Counted from the first letter of the stretch, positions 42,526-52,077 are shown. The stretch: DNA of 64,000 nucleotides from Mycolicibacterium sp. P9-22 (GCF_008329585.1 NZ_NPKP01000006.1:310001-374000); one strand, 5' to 3'. A program made the numbers and translations. The notes: generated by a model from the letters alone, not told the origin.

Positions 42526-44100
42526 ATGCAAGACCGCCCGGATTCTCTGATTGCGTCGGCACGCAGTAACTCACTCGGCGACATTCCCCGTCGGTCGGCG
42601 CAACGCCGTCCCGACAAGGTCGCCATCATCGACGGTGAGGTCATCCTGACCTTCGCGGAGTTCGACCGGTTGGTGGATCGGGCGGCAGCTGCGCTGTACG
42701 ACAGTGGTTTTCGACCCGGCGATCGGATTGCCCTGCTGGCGCACAACTGCTGGCAATACGCGGTCCTCGCCTTCGCCACCGCGCGGGCAGCCGTGGTGTT
42801 GGTGCCCGTGAATTTCATGCTCACCGCCGAGGAGATCGCCTTCATTCTCGATCACAGTCAGGTCAGTGGCTTCCTCGTCGAGGACGCTCTGATTCCCACC
42901 GCCGAAGAGGCGATGCGGCGAGGCGGCGCTGTCACCACCAGAGCGGCGCTCATGCCCCCCGGTGCGACCCCGCCACCCGGATGGGGCGACTTCGCGCAGT
43001 GGCTGGCCACCACATCGGAGGCGCCGCATCCGCACGTCGAAGACGACCAGGTTGTGCGCCTGATGTACACCAGTGGCACCGAGTCACACCCCAAGGGCGC
43101 GATGCACACCTCCCGTAGTCTGACCGGGAATTACATCAGCACTATTCTGGCCGGTTCGAAGTCCGAGGACGATGTGGAGATCCACTCGTTGCCGCTGTAC
43201 CACTGCGCGCAGTTGGATAATTTCCTCGTCAGCGATGTCTACCTGTGCACCACCAGCATCATATTGCCGAGGCCCGACCCCGAGGCCGTCCTCCGATCGA
43301 TCGCAATGTACGGTGTCACAAGCTATTTCGCTCCACCGACGGTGTGGATCAGTCTGCTGCGATCTCCAGTGTTCGACGAGGTAGACCTCAGCAGCCTGCG
43401 CAAGGGATACTACGGCGCATCCCCGATGCCGGTGGAGATCCTGCAGGAGATCCGGAAGCGTCTCCCCGCGCTGCGACTATGGAACTTCTACGGTCAGACG
43501 GAGATGGCACCGCTGGCCGCAGCGCTGGGACCCGACGATCAGGACGCACACGCAGGCGCGGCCGGCCGGCCGGCGGTCAATGTGGAGACCACGATCCTGG
43601 ACGAGCATGACGTCGCCCTGCCCGTCGGGGCGGTCGGTGAGATCGCACACCGCAGCCCACATCTCATGCTGGGCTACCTCGATGACCCGGTCAAGACAGC
43701 GGAGGCGTTTCGAGGTGGCTGGTTCCATTCCGGCGATCTCGGCTATTACGACGAACACGGGCTGCTACACGTCGTGGACCGCAAAAAGGACATGATCAAG
43801 ACCGGCGGCGAGAACGTCGCCAGCCGGGAAGTCGAAGAAGTCATCTACCGACATTCCGGCGTCGAAGAGGTTGCCGTCTTCGGTCTACCCCATCCAGTGT
43901 GGGTCGAGTCCGTGGTGGCAGCGGTGGTCGCCCGCAAGGACGTCACATTGACCGAGGATCAGGTGGTGACCCACTGCCGTACGCACCTGGCCGGATTCAA
44001 GACACCCAAACAGGTGTTCTTCGTTGATTCGCTGCCGAAGAACCCAAGCGGGAAGTTACTCAAACGGGCACTCCGGGAGAAGTTCGGCCTGACGGCCTGA
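42526..44100 (+). CDS. acyl-CoA synthetase (AMP-binding, FadD type)
   Basis: About 524 residues of the ANL superfamily: P-loop-like MYTSGTESHPKGAMHT (Glu-Ser in place of the usual Thr-Gly), YGQTEMAPLAAALGP, WFHSGDLGYYDEHGLLHVVDRKKDMIKTGGENV and the C-terminal lysine in NPSGKLLKRALR. It activates a carboxylic acid to its CoA thioester, here probably a steroid-derived acid or side chain. ATG at 42526 is preferred to 42499 on length, but neither has a good ribosome binding site. Genes for ADH, ALDH, crotonase and acyl-CoA dehydrogenases follow on the same strand. Confidence 0.92.
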   Translation: MQDRPDSLIASARSNSLGDIPRRSAQRRPDKVAIIDGEVILTFAEFDRLVDRAAAALYDSGFRPGDRIALLAHNCWQYAVLAFATARAAVVLVPVNFMLTAEEIAFILDHSQVSGFLVEDALIPTAEEAMRRGGAVTTRAALMPPGATPPPGWGDFAQWLATTSEAPHPHVEDDQVVRLMYTSGTESHPKGAMHTSRSLTGNYISTILAGSKSEDDVEIHSLPLYHCAQLDNFLVSDVYLCTTSIILPRPDPEAVLRSIAMYGVTSYFAPPTVWISLLRSPVFDEVDLSSLRKGYYGASPMPVEILQEIRKRLPALRLWNFYGQTEMAPLAAALGPDDQDAHAGAAGRPAVNVETTILDEHDVALPVGAVGEIAHRSPHLMLGYLDDPVKTAEAFRGGWFHSGDLGYYDEHGLLHVVDRKKDMIKTGGENVASREVEEVIYRHSGVEEVAVFGLPHPVWVESVVAAVVARKDVTLTEDQVVTHCRTHLAGFKTPKQVFFVDSLPKNPSGKLLKRALREKFGLTA

Positions 44101-44150
44101 GCAGACCGAGATCGCTTCGCCCGACCACCCACTGTTGAAGAGGACTCTCC

Positions 44151-45257
44151 ATGTACAAAGGTCGCATCGCGCGTTTTGACGCCCCGGGAACGCCGTTCGA
44201 GATCCACACCGTTTCCCTGCCAGAAGTACGCCCGGGCGAGATCCTGGTCAGAGTGACCCGTACCAACATCTGCGGATCAGATCTCCATGCCTGGCATGGT
44301 TCGTTCGCGACGCGCGGGTTGGGCGGTCAACTTCCGACAGTCCTCGGTCACGAGATGGTGGGGGCCGTAGAAGCTCTGGGCGACGGGGTGCGCGCCGACT
44401 CCAACGGCGCACTGCTGGAAGTGGGCACCCGTGTGGTGTTCCCCTATTTCTTCTCGTGCCACTCATGCCGCAATTGCCTATCGGGGCGCCGTAACGCCTG
44501 TCTGAACCTGCGGATGGCGATGCTGGGTCGCGCCGACGAGCCGCCGTACTTCGTCGGCGGTTATGGTGATTACTTCCTCCTCCCCGCCGGCGCGGTGGTG
44601 TACACCGTTCCTGACTCGGTCTCCGATGACGCAGCCTCCGGCGCCAACTGTGCTCTCGCCCAGGTGATGTACGGGCTGGAACGAGTCGATCAGCAATTGG
44701 GTGAGAGTGTCGTGGTGCAGGGCGTCGGCGCACTCGGCCTCTATGCATGTGCGGTCGCGAAGGCGCGCGGCGCCGCCAACGTCATCGCGGTTGATGGTGT
44801 CGCCGAAAGGCTGGATATGGCAGTTGCTTTCGGCGCCGACCATGTCATCGACATCACCGAGGTGACCACCTCGAAGGATCGTGCCAGGGCCGTCCGCAAA
44901 CTGACCGACGGCCAAGGCGCCGACGTCGTCGTCGAGGTCGTCGGTCATCCGTCCGCCATCGACGAAGGGCTGCAGATGCTCGGCCAGTTCGGGCGCTACA
45001 TCGAGATCGGCAATATCAACATAGGCAAGACCTTCGAGTTCGATCCATCAAGATTTGTGTTCGCCAACAAGACGATGGTCGGAGTATCTCTCTATGAGCC
45101 CGCTGTCCTGTCCCGGGCGTTGACGTTCCTCGAGCAACATCAGCACCACCTGCCGCTGGACCGCCTGGCTGCGGCTTGCTACTCACTCGATGACATCAAT
45201 GAAGCCTTCGCAGCGGCCACCGGCAAGCGTGATGTTCGCGCGAGCATCATTCCCTGA
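44151..45257 (+). CDS. zinc-dependent alcohol dehydrogenase (MDR superfamily)
   Basis: 368 residues with the catalytic zinc ligands Cys41 (NICGSD), His67 and Glu68 (LGHE). The structural zinc cysteines are 103, 106, 109 and 117 (CHSCRNCLSGRRNAC). The NAD-binding segment is VVQGVGALGLYACAVAKARG. An AAGGAG-like site is weak; GAAGAGGACTCTCC precedes the ATG. It would oxidise a primary or secondary alcohol, the aldehyde going to the ALDH that follows 19 bases later. Confidence 0.93.
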   Translation: MYKGRIARFDAPGTPFEIHTVSLPEVRPGEILVRVTRTNICGSDLHAWHGSFATRGLGGQLPTVLGHEMVGAVEALGDGVRADSNGALLEVGTRVVFPYFFSCHSCRNCLSGRRNACLNLRMAMLGRADEPPYFVGGYGDYFLLPAGAVVYTVPDSVSDDAASGANCALAQVMYGLERVDQQLGESVVVQGVGALGLYACAVAKARGAANVIAVDGVAERLDMAVAFGADHVIDITEVTTSKDRARAVRKLTDGQGADVVVEVVGHPSAIDEGLQMLGQFGRYIEIGNINIGKTFEFDPSRFVFANKTMVGVSLYEPAVLSRALTFLEQHQHHLPLDRLAAACYSLDDINEAFAAATGKRDVRASIIP

Positions 45258-45276
45258 CAATCGAATCGAGAATTGT

Positions 45277-46695
45277 ATGCACGATTATCACCGAACGTCA
45301 TTGTTCATCGACGGCCGCTGGATGGCACCCGACGGCGACGGCAGTATCGACGTGATCGACCCGTCCACGGAACAGGTACTCGGCAGCGTTCCCAACGGCA
45401 CCGCCGCCGACGTCGACGCTGCGGTGGCTGCAGCACGCGCTGCCTTCGATCCGCTGGTCGGTATCAGCGAACGGCGCGAACGGGTAGCCGCGGTGATAGC
45501 CGCCATGGAGAAACGACTACCCGACATCGCCGAGACCATCTCTCGCGAGATGGGCGCCCCGGCACGGATCGCCCAGACCGCGCAGACGCAGGTGCCGTTG
45601 GCGGTGGCGCGCGGATTCGAAGATGTTCTCCAGACTTTCGAGTTCGAGGAGAAAGTACGCAATTCGCTGGTGGTGCGCGAACCGTACGGGGTGGTGGGCG
45701 CCATCACGCCGTGGAACTACCCGCTGTACCAGGTGATCGCGAAGGTGCTTCCGGCCATCGCTGCGGGCTGTCCCGTAGTACTCAAACCGAGCAATGAAGC
45801 GCCACTGTCCGTCTTCGAGTTCATCGAAGCGGTGGACGAGGCCGGCCTACCGGCGGGTTCGGTGAACCTGGTCTCCGGCAGCGGGCGCGTCATCGGTGAA
45901 CGACTTGCCGAACATCCGGACATCGACTTCGTGTCCTTCACCGGGTCCACCGGCGTCGGCCGGCGGGTCGCCGAACTGGCCGGCCGGTCGCTCAAGAAGG
46001 TCGCCCTGGAACTGGGCGGCAAGTCCGCCAACGTGATTCTCGACGGCGCCGACCTGGCCACAGCCGTCAAAGTCGGTGTGGGTAACGCTTTCCTCAACGG
46101 TGGCCAGACCTGCATGGCGTGGACCAGGATGCTGGTGCCGATGTCGCGTTACGGCGAGGCGGTCGAGCTGATCGAGTCAGCGGTTGCGCGCTACACGGTC
46201 GGCGATCCGTTCGACCCCGCAACACGTATCGGTCCGTCAGCCTCGGCCGGCCAGTTCGAGACCGTGCGGGGCTTCATCGAGCGTGCTCAACGCGACGGCG
46301 CCCGCCTGCTCACCGGCGGTGCCGAAAAGGCGCGCGATGTCGGCTATTACCTGGCGCCAACGGTATTCGTCGATGTCGACCCCGATTCAGAGCTGGGCCA
46401 GGAGGAGGTCTTCGGCCCGGTGTTGGCGGTTATCCCGTTCGACGACACCGCCGATGCCCTGCGCATAGCCAACGGCACACCATACGGCCTCTCCGGCGCG
46501 GTCTGGGCCGAAGACAACGACACCGCCATTGATTTCGCGCGGAGCGTGCAGACCGGCCAGCTCGACATCAACGGCGGTAACTACAACCCGGTTGCACCGT
46601 TCGGCGGGTACAAGAAGTCAGGCATCGGAAGGGAACTGGGCCGCGCCGGCTTCGAGGAATACCTGCAGACCAAGTCGCTTCAATTACCCGCCTGA
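45277..46695 (+). CDS. NAD(P)-dependent aldehyde dehydrogenase
   Basis: 472-residue ALDH superfamily enzyme: ITPWNYPLYQVIAKVLPA, KPSNEAPLSVFEF, GSTGVGRR, general base Glu245 in LELGGKSAN and catalytic Cys279 in NGGQTCMAW. The C-terminal PFGGYKKSGIGRELG is typical. The start ATG at 45277 lies 19 bases after the ADH stop; the frame is open into the ADH gene, but that part is not ALDH sequence. It turns an aldehyde into the acid that the FadD could activate. Confidence 0.93.
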   Translation: MHDYHRTSLFIDGRWMAPDGDGSIDVIDPSTEQVLGSVPNGTAADVDAAVAAARAAFDPLVGISERRERVAAVIAAMEKRLPDIAETISREMGAPARIAQTAQTQVPLAVARGFEDVLQTFEFEEKVRNSLVVREPYGVVGAITPWNYPLYQVIAKVLPAIAAGCPVVLKPSNEAPLSVFEFIEAVDEAGLPAGSVNLVSGSGRVIGERLAEHPDIDFVSFTGSTGVGRRVAELAGRSLKKVALELGGKSANVILDGADLATAVKVGVGNAFLNGGQTCMAWTRMLVPMSRYGEAVELIESAVARYTVGDPFDPATRIGPSASAGQFETVRGFIERAQRDGARLLTGGAEKARDVGYYLAPTVFVDVDPDSELGQEEVFGPVLAVIPFDDTADALRIANGTPYGLSGAVWAEDNDTAIDFARSVQTGQLDINGGNYNPVAPFGGYKKSGIGRELGRAGFEEYLQTKSLQLPA

Positions 46696-46707
46696 CCGGA
46701 AGGCCGC

Positions 46708-47496
46708 ATGAACACCCCGCTGAAGATCACCACCCACGATGCGACGCAGATCTGGACCATCAATCTGCCCGCACTGGGCAACGCCATCACCGGCAGCACC
46801 TTCATCTCGGCCCTCGAAGCAGCAGTCGATGCCGCCAACGCGCACGCCGAAGGGGAGAACGCCGTCCGCGCGATCATCCTCACCGGCGAGGGCAAGATTT
46901 TCTCTGCCGGCGGGAACGTCAAGGAGATGGCCGACCGCGACGGCATGTTCGGCCTGGAACCACTGGATCAGCGGCGCGCCTACATCGACGGCATCCAACG
47001 CATCCCGCGCGCGCTGTCCCGACTCGAGGTACCGACCATTGCCGCGGTCAACGGACCGGCCATCGGCGCCGGTTGCGACCTCGCCATGATGTGTGACCTT
47101 CGGATCGCCTCCGAACTAGCCTCATTCGCAGAGAGTTTCGTACAAATCGGTTTGATCCCAGGCGACGGCGGAACCTGGTTCCTGCCGTCGGCGATCGGCT
47201 ATGCCCGCGCCGCCGAGATGACCCTCACCGGTGACCGGATCGACGCTCCGACAGCGCTCGACTGGGGCATGGTCAGCGACGTTGTCGCGCATGAGGACTT
47301 ACTCGAGGCAGCGCGGCGGCTGGCCGACCGGATCACCAAGAACCCCGGGCACGTGCTGCGGATGGCCAAACGACTCCTACAGGAATCTCGCACCGGCACC
47401 ATGGAATCGACGCTCGGATTGGCAGCGGCGATGCAACCTCTTGCGCACCGGGAACCTGAACACCTGCACCGCATCGCGAAGTGGAGAACCCGCTGA
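46708..47496 (+). CDS. crotonase-family enoyl-CoA hydratase/isomerase
   Basis: 262 residues with oxyanion segments FSAGGNVKEM (residues about 70-79) and AIGAGCDLAMMCD. The two hydratase glutamates appear changed: the usual GCE is GCD, and the PEILLG position reads SFVQIG, followed by LIPGDGG. That arrangement is like PaaG-type isomerases, which keep an acid at the first site. It starts 12 bases after the ALDH and its stop overlaps the acyl-CoA dehydrogenase start (TGATG). It is therefore a beta-oxidation or ring-opening step in the same transcript. Isomerase is as likely as hydratase. Confidence 0.88.
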   Translation: MNTPLKITTHDATQIWTINLPALGNAITGSTFISALEAAVDAANAHAEGENAVRAIILTGEGKIFSAGGNVKEMADRDGMFGLEPLDQRRAYIDGIQRIPRALSRLEVPTIAAVNGPAIGAGCDLAMMCDLRIASELASFAESFVQIGLIPGDGGTWFLPSAIGYARAAEMTLTGDRIDAPTALDWGMVSDVVAHEDLLEAARRLADRITKNPGHVLRMAKRLLQESRTGTMESTLGLAAAMQPLAHREPEHLHRIAKWRTR

Positions 47497-48641
47497 TGAC
47501 GATTCCCCGTCTGGTCCCGAGGGCTGCCGCTGACCCGGCCAGCACTGCGACGCTGCGGCTCGAGGTGCGCGAGTTTCTCTCCGCGCAGCAGGCTGCCGGC
47601 GCCTTCACCCCGACTGTCGATGGCTGGCTGTCGGGATGGGACGAGAAGTTAACCCTGGCCCTCGCGCAACGGGGTTGGCTCGGGATGACCGTTCCCGTCG
47701 AGTACGGGGGGCACGGTCGCACCTTCACCGAACGGTTCGTGGTCACCGAAGAACTACTGGCCGGCGGCGCCCCGGTGGCGGCACACTGGATCTCCGACCG
47801 ACAGATCGTGCCGTCGCTGCTCAAGTACGGTACCGAGACCCAGAAGCGGGAGTTCCTACCCAAGATCGTGCGGGGTGAGTGCTATTTCGGCATCGGCATG
47901 AGCGAACCGGATTCCGGATCGGATCTGGCCAGCGTCCGGACGAAGGCCACCCGCGTCGACGGCGGTTGGTCGTTGTCAGGCACCAAGGTGTGGACCTCGG
48001 GAGCCCACCATGGACACGCGTTCATCGTGCTGGCGCGCACCTCACCCGTCGACACCACGCACCGGCATGCCGGTCTCAGCCAGTTCATCGTCGATCTGGG
48101 CGCGCCCGGCGTACACATCAGTCCGATCGCCTCGATGAACGGCGCCCGGCACTTCAATGAAGTGCTCCTGGACGGGGTGTACGTGCCGGATGCGATGGTC
48201 TTCGGCGAGATCGGGAACGGGTGGAATCAGGTCACCTCGGAATTGAGCTTCGAACGCAGCGGACCCGAGCGGTTCTTGTCCACGTTCGTACTCCTTGCCG
48301 CGACGGCGCAACGGATGACCGACAGTCAGCTCCCCCGAGATGCCGGTCTGGGGCGACTCGTCGCCCGCGTGGCCGCGTTACATCAGATGTCATCGGCAGT
48401 GGCGGGTGCTCTTGAACGGGATCAGCCGGCCGATGTGCCGGCGGCCGTCGTGAAGGTGCTCGGCACCACCGTCGAAGGCGATATCGCCGATTTCGCGGAC
48501 CTGGGTGCCGATGGCAGCTGCGATTCCGTCTACACCGCCCTGGTCCAGACCGCAGTCGATCAACGTCCGGGCTTCACCCTGCGTGGTGGGACCAACGAGG
48601 TATTACGCGGAGTAATCGCGCGCGGACTGGGGATGCGATGA
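47496..48641 (+). CDS. acyl-CoA dehydrogenase (FadE type), catalytic subunit of a probable pair
   Basis: 381 residues: GWLGMTVPVEYGGHGRT, FAD-contact CYFGIGMSEPDSGSDLASVRT, LSGTKVWTSGAHHGHAF and the C-terminal GFTLRGGTNEVLRGVIARGLG. The next gene (346 residues) is a shorter ACAD overlapping by four bases. Side-by-side unequal ACAD genes are the rule for actinobacterial steroid enzymes, which form alpha2beta2 heterotetramers (for example ChsE1-ChsE2). It would desaturate a steroid side-chain or ring-derived CoA ester. Confidence 0.92.
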   Translation: MTIPRLVPRAAADPASTATLRLEVREFLSAQQAAGAFTPTVDGWLSGWDEKLTLALAQRGWLGMTVPVEYGGHGRTFTERFVVTEELLAGGAPVAAHWISDRQIVPSLLKYGTETQKREFLPKIVRGECYFGIGMSEPDSGSDLASVRTKATRVDGGWSLSGTKVWTSGAHHGHAFIVLARTSPVDTTHRHAGLSQFIVDLGAPGVHISPIASMNGARHFNEVLLDGVYVPDAMVFGEIGNGWNQVTSELSFERSGPERFLSTFVLLAATAQRMTDSQLPRDAGLGRLVARVAALHQMSSAVAGALERDQPADVPAAVVKVLGTTVEGDIADFADLGADGSCDSVYTALVQTAVDQRPGFTLRGGTNEVLRGVIARGLGMR

Positions 48642-49678
48642 GCACTATAGGGAGCAGCTATCCCGACGTGGATACCGCGCTGATCGACATGATGGACGCG
48701 GTGTTCGCCGACTACCGGAAGAAGCATCCCGCGGCTCACGCCCCTACTGGTGTCGATGACGATCTGTGGTCGACACTCAGCGGGTTGGGGCTCGTCCGGC
48801 TCACCGGTGCGGAGTCCGACGGTGGCAGCGGTGCGGGCTGGTACGAGTCGGCGCAACTGCACGCCGCTGCCGTCCGCCACGGTGTGCGCACGCCGCTGGC
48901 CGAGCACGATCTGCTGGCCAGCTGGCTGCTGGAGGCCGCCGGTCTGGAGGTCGGACACGCCCGCAGGACGATCTGCGTCATCGCCGATGACGGCGTGGCG
49001 AAGCAGGTTCCGTGGGCGGCCGACGCCGACCGCGTGGTCTTGCTGTGGTGTTCGATCGACGGTGACCGCATAGCTGATGTCGAAACCGGCCTCCTCACGA
49101 TCACCCCCGGCACCAATCTCGTCGGCGAGCCCCGCGATGACATTCAGGCTGACGTCGAACGCCTCAGATGGGCAACCGTTTCGCCGAAATTGGTGGCACA
49201 GTTGCAGCGAAAGTCAGCACTGCTGCGCGCCATCCAGGTCTGCGCGGCGCTGGACTGCATCGTCGAACTGTCGATTCAGCACGCCACCTCGCGGGTCCAG
49301 TTCGGTCGCCCCCTGTCCCGGTTCCAGGCGGTGCAGAACCTGATCTCCGACATCGCGGCAGAAGCGGCGCTGGCCCGGTCGGCAACCGAGGCTGCCCTGG
49401 CAGCAGCCGTTCATCACGACTGGGTCGGCGACCAGACCGACTTCCACGTGGCAGTTGCGCGTTCATGTTGCGGTCACGCCGCATCGGTGGTGGTGCGCAA
49501 CGCTCACCAGGTGCACGGAGCCATCGGCACCACTGCCGAACATCGGTTACACGAGTACACCCGCGCCGCGCTCAGCTGGCGTGCGGAATACGGTTCGGTG
49601 CGCTATTGGGATGATCGTGTCACTGCGGCAGCTATGCGGGCGGGCCAGGACGGTTTGTGGGCCCTGATCTCCGGCTGA
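48638..49678 (+). CDS. acyl-CoA dehydrogenase-like subunit, partner of the preceding gene
   Basis: 346 residues. The N-terminal domain is recognisable (LWSTLSGLGLVRLTGAESDGGSGAGWYESAQLH). The middle beta-domain is reduced, and the C-terminal helices read QFGRPLSRFQAVQNLISDIAAEAALARSATEAAL and HQVHGAIGTTAEHRLHEYTRAALSWRAEYGS. The catalytic Glu region of its partner is absent, as in non-catalytic FadE subunits. Translation is coupled to the preceding gene by ATGA. Complex formation is inferred from this layout. Confidence 0.9.
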   Translation: MSTIGSSYPDVDTALIDMMDAVFADYRKKHPAAHAPTGVDDDLWSTLSGLGLVRLTGAESDGGSGAGWYESAQLHAAAVRHGVRTPLAEHDLLASWLLEAAGLEVGHARRTICVIADDGVAKQVPWAADADRVVLLWCSIDGDRIADVETGLLTITPGTNLVGEPRDDIQADVERLRWATVSPKLVAQLQRKSALLRAIQVCAALDCIVELSIQHATSRVQFGRPLSRFQAVQNLISDIAAEAALARSATEAALAAAVHHDWVGDQTDFHVAVARSCCGHAASVVVRNAHQVHGAIGTTAEHRLHEYTRAALSWRAEYGSVRYWDDRVTAAAMRAGQDGLWALISG

Positions 49679-49690
49679 GGGCGCACGCTG

Positions 49691-49708
49691 TGTTCCGCTG
49701 ACCGGACA
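49691..49708. promoter_or_regulatory. best copy of the cluster-wide operator-like motif
   Basis: TGTTCCGCTGACCGGACA has inverted ends (TGTYC...GRACA). It follows the acyl-CoA dehydrogenase stop and precedes the SnoaL-like gene by 44 bases, suggesting an internal promoter here. Confidence 0.55.
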
Positions 49709-49751
49709 ATGCCGGTTTCACCACGGTCACAGCAGAGTTGACTCGGCAGGC

Positions 49752-50234
49752 ATGAGCAACGAGATCACGCTACCCGAACTCCAAGAATTCATCGGACAAT
49801 TCTGGTACCACTACGATGAGGCAAACTACCAGGAGATGGCAGCGGGCTTCGCCGAGGACATCCGCTTCATCACTCGCAGCGATTCCGGCGCAAGCCCTTT
49901 CGAAGAGCTGATGTCACCGGAGTTGAGCGGCCGCGAGCAGGTTGTCGAGTGGATGATCGAGCACCGTCAGCAGAGCCCGTATCCGCTGCGCCACAACGTC
50001 AACAACATCTTCCGCACCGGCACATCGGGCGCCGTGACCAGCGCGAGCCTGTATCTCTTCGTCACACAGACCGCCAACTACGTGCCATTCGCTGTGTCCA
50101 GCGGTGTCGCCAAGGTCTCCGTCCGTCGCGGTGAGAATGGCTTGGAGTTCACCGATATGAACGTCGTCCTCGACACCACCGACTCCGTCGTCTTGGCAGA
50201 GCTGGCCACCGAATCCGCCACGGCGGGCGCCTGA
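49752..50234 (+). CDS. SnoaL/NTF2-like protein
   Basis: 160 residues with the NTF2 cone fold pattern: LPELQEFIGQFWYHYDEANYQEMAAGFAEDIRF, then GREQVVEWMIEHRQQSPYPLRHNVNNIFR and two beta-strands. Homologues include ketosteroid isomerase, SnoaL cyclases and ring-hydroxylating dioxygenase beta subunits. His in LRHNVNN is a common active-site position. In a steroid cluster an isomerase or hydratase role is attractive but not shown. It is followed at four bases by an SDR gene. Confidence 0.82.
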   Translation: MSNEITLPELQEFIGQFWYHYDEANYQEMAAGFAEDIRFITRSDSGASPFEELMSPELSGREQVVEWMIEHRQQSPYPLRHNVNNIFRTGTSGAVTSASLYLFVTQTANYVPFAVSSGVAKVSVRRGENGLEFTDMNVVLDTTDSVVLAELATESATAGA

Positions 50235-50238
50235 GCAC

Positions 50239-51099
50239 ATGAACCCTCGCGAAACCTTCGGCGGCGGAGTCGCTGTCATCACCGGGGCCGGCGCCGGAAT
50301 CGGCGCCGGATTGGCGCGCTACGCCTCGCAACTCGGCATGACGGTGGTGTTGGTCGACATCGACGGTGACGCCGCAGCGGCGTTGCGGGATGAATTGTCG
50401 GCGAATGGATCCCGTGCCATCGATGCGGTCTGCGACGTGCGGGACGCGGCCGCGGTCGCGGCCCTGGCCGAGGAGTGTCACCGCGATCTCGGGCCGGTCA
50501 GGCTGTTGGTCAACAACGCAGGTATCGAACAGTTCGGATACCTGTGGGACACGCCGGTGGAAAACTGGAATCGGCTCGTCGATATCAACATCACCGGGGT
50601 CTTCCATGGTGTTCGGGCATTCATGCCGCAGATGATCGCTGCCGGCGAACCGGCCTGGGTATGGAACATGTCCTCCATCGGTGGCGTGGCGTCGGTGCCG
50701 CTGCAGACGCCATACATCATGAGCAAGCACGCCGTGCTGGCGCTGACCGAGTGCCTGCGACTGGAGGTCGACCTGGCCGGGCACCGCCACATCCACGTCC
50801 AAGCAGTTCTGCCCGGCGCGGTGGTGTCGAACATCTTCAACACTGCCGGCGGCGTTGCCGATGGTGACGTCGAGGCCGCAGAATCTCAGCGCGAGGCCAT
50901 GCTGGATATCAAGGCCGGCGCAATGGATGCCGTCACCGCTGCGGAGGTCGTTTTTCAACAGTCCGTCGATGACCGGTTCTACCTGCTCACTCAGCCGGAA
51001 TACGTCTCGTCGGCGATGAATGAACGAGCCGAGATACTCAGCACCCAGCGCGCTCCACGGTTACGCACCACGCAACGCTTCGACCCAGCAGCCCACTGA
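50239..51099 (+). CDS. short-chain dehydrogenase/reductase
   Basis: 286-residue SDR: VITGAGAGIGAG, Asp in VLVDIDGDA (NAD preference), LLVNNAGIEQFG, Ser in WNMSSIGG and YIMSKHA as YxxxK. The tail after LPGAVVSNIFN is long and ends without the usual GG.. motif. It lies between the SnoaL-like protein and an esterase, sharing one base with the latter (TGATG). It probably oxidises or reduces a hydroxyl/keto group on a steroid-like intermediate. Confidence 0.92.
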   Translation: MNPRETFGGGVAVITGAGAGIGAGLARYASQLGMTVVLVDIDGDAAAALRDELSANGSRAIDAVCDVRDAAAVAALAEECHRDLGPVRLLVNNAGIEQFGYLWDTPVENWNRLVDINITGVFHGVRAFMPQMIAAGEPAWVWNMSSIGGVASVPLQTPYIMSKHAVLALTECLRLEVDLAGHRHIHVQAVLPGAVVSNIFNTAGGVADGDVEAAESQREAMLDIKAGAMDAVTAAEVVFQQSVDDRFYLLTQPEYVSSAMNERAEILSTQRAPRLRTTQRFDPAAH

Positions 51100-52046
51100 T
51101 GCGCCGACCTCAATTGGATCCTGATGCCGCTGCACGCGTGGCCGGATTCGGCCCGATCCCGCCGATGCGGCAACGCGGACTTGAGGCGGTCCGCGGAAGC
51201 GTTGAGGCCGTGCCTCATCCGGACTGTATGCCGGCTATGGCCGCGATCGAAGACCACACCATCACACTCAGCACCCGCCGGATACGGGTCCGGATCTACC
51301 GTCCGCTCGGTGGATCCGACTCCTCCCCCGCACTGGTCTACTTCCATGGCGGTGGATTGGTGATGGGCTCGGTGCTCTCGTTCGAACCACTGGCCCGGGC
51401 ACTCGCCGCCGCCAGTGGGGCTACCGTGCTCTCCGTGGAGTATCGGCTGGCGCCGGAAAGCCCGCCGCCCGCGCAGTTCGACGATGCCTACACCGCGACG
51501 TGCTGGGCCGTCGACAACGCCGCGGACCTCGGGTTGGACGCGACGCGCATCGGCGTCGTCGGCGACAGCGCCGGCGGCACGTTGGCTGCGGCGGTATCGC
51601 TCGCAGCCCGGGACCACTCCGGCCCAACGCTTTTCGTACAGGCGCTGCTCTATCCAGGGCTGGACCGCGATATGGGGGCACCATCGATCAGTCTGCTCGC
51701 CGACGCACCCATGCTCACCCGTGACGATATCGACTACATGCACCACCTCACGGATACCCGCGCCGGGTCACCGATCGACGCATATCGAGTACCCGCGTAC
51801 GCCACCGATCTCTGCAACCTGCCGCCGGCGATCGTGGTCACCGGGGAATGCGACCCCATCCGCGACTGGGGTGAACGCTATGCCGTGCGATTGCGCGATT
51901 CCGGCGTCCAGACGACCGTCACCCGCTACCCGGGTATGTATCACGGGTTCCTGATGCGCTCGGACTCCACGGCACGCGGCCGGCTTGCCATCGCCGAGAC
52001 CGGCGCGCTACTTCGCGCGAAATTCGCGCATCCCCTTGAGTTTTGA
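51099..52046 (+). CDS. alpha/beta hydrolase, hormone-sensitive-lipase type esterase
   Basis: 315 residues: YFHGGGLVMGSV (oxyanion), VVGDSAGGTLAAA (Ser), VTGECDPIRDWG (Asp) and GMYHGFLMRS (His). Similar in architecture to the esterase at 36318. It may hydrolyse lactones or esters from the BVMOs or release acyl groups. Last of the three coupled plus-strand genes (SnoaL, SDR, esterase). A 112-base gap with two motif-like sequences separates it from the next gene. Confidence 0.92.
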   Translation: MRRPQLDPDAAARVAGFGPIPPMRQRGLEAVRGSVEAVPHPDCMPAMAAIEDHTITLSTRRIRVRIYRPLGGSDSSPALVYFHGGGLVMGSVLSFEPLARALAAASGATVLSVEYRLAPESPPPAQFDDAYTATCWAVDNAADLGLDATRIGVVGDSAGGTLAAAVSLAARDHSGPTLFVQALLYPGLDRDMGAPSISLLADAPMLTRDDIDYMHHLTDTRAGSPIDAYRVPAYATDLCNLPPAIVVTGECDPIRDWGERYAVRLRDSGVQTTVTRYPGMYHGFLMRSDSTARGRLAIAETGALLRAKFAHPLEF

Positions 52047-52057
52047 CCCCTTGTTGT

Positions 52058-52077
52058 TATCCCGATCACTGGGCAGA
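52058..52077. promoter_or_regulatory. divergent copy of the cluster-wide motif upstream of the dioxygenase-like gene
   Basis: TATCCCGATCACTGGGCAGA keeps the CCC-N7-GGRCA frame with TCACT in the centre. GTGATCAGGATCG (52092-52104) is a second partial match. Both lie within 101 bases of the GTG at 52159. Confidence 0.35.
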
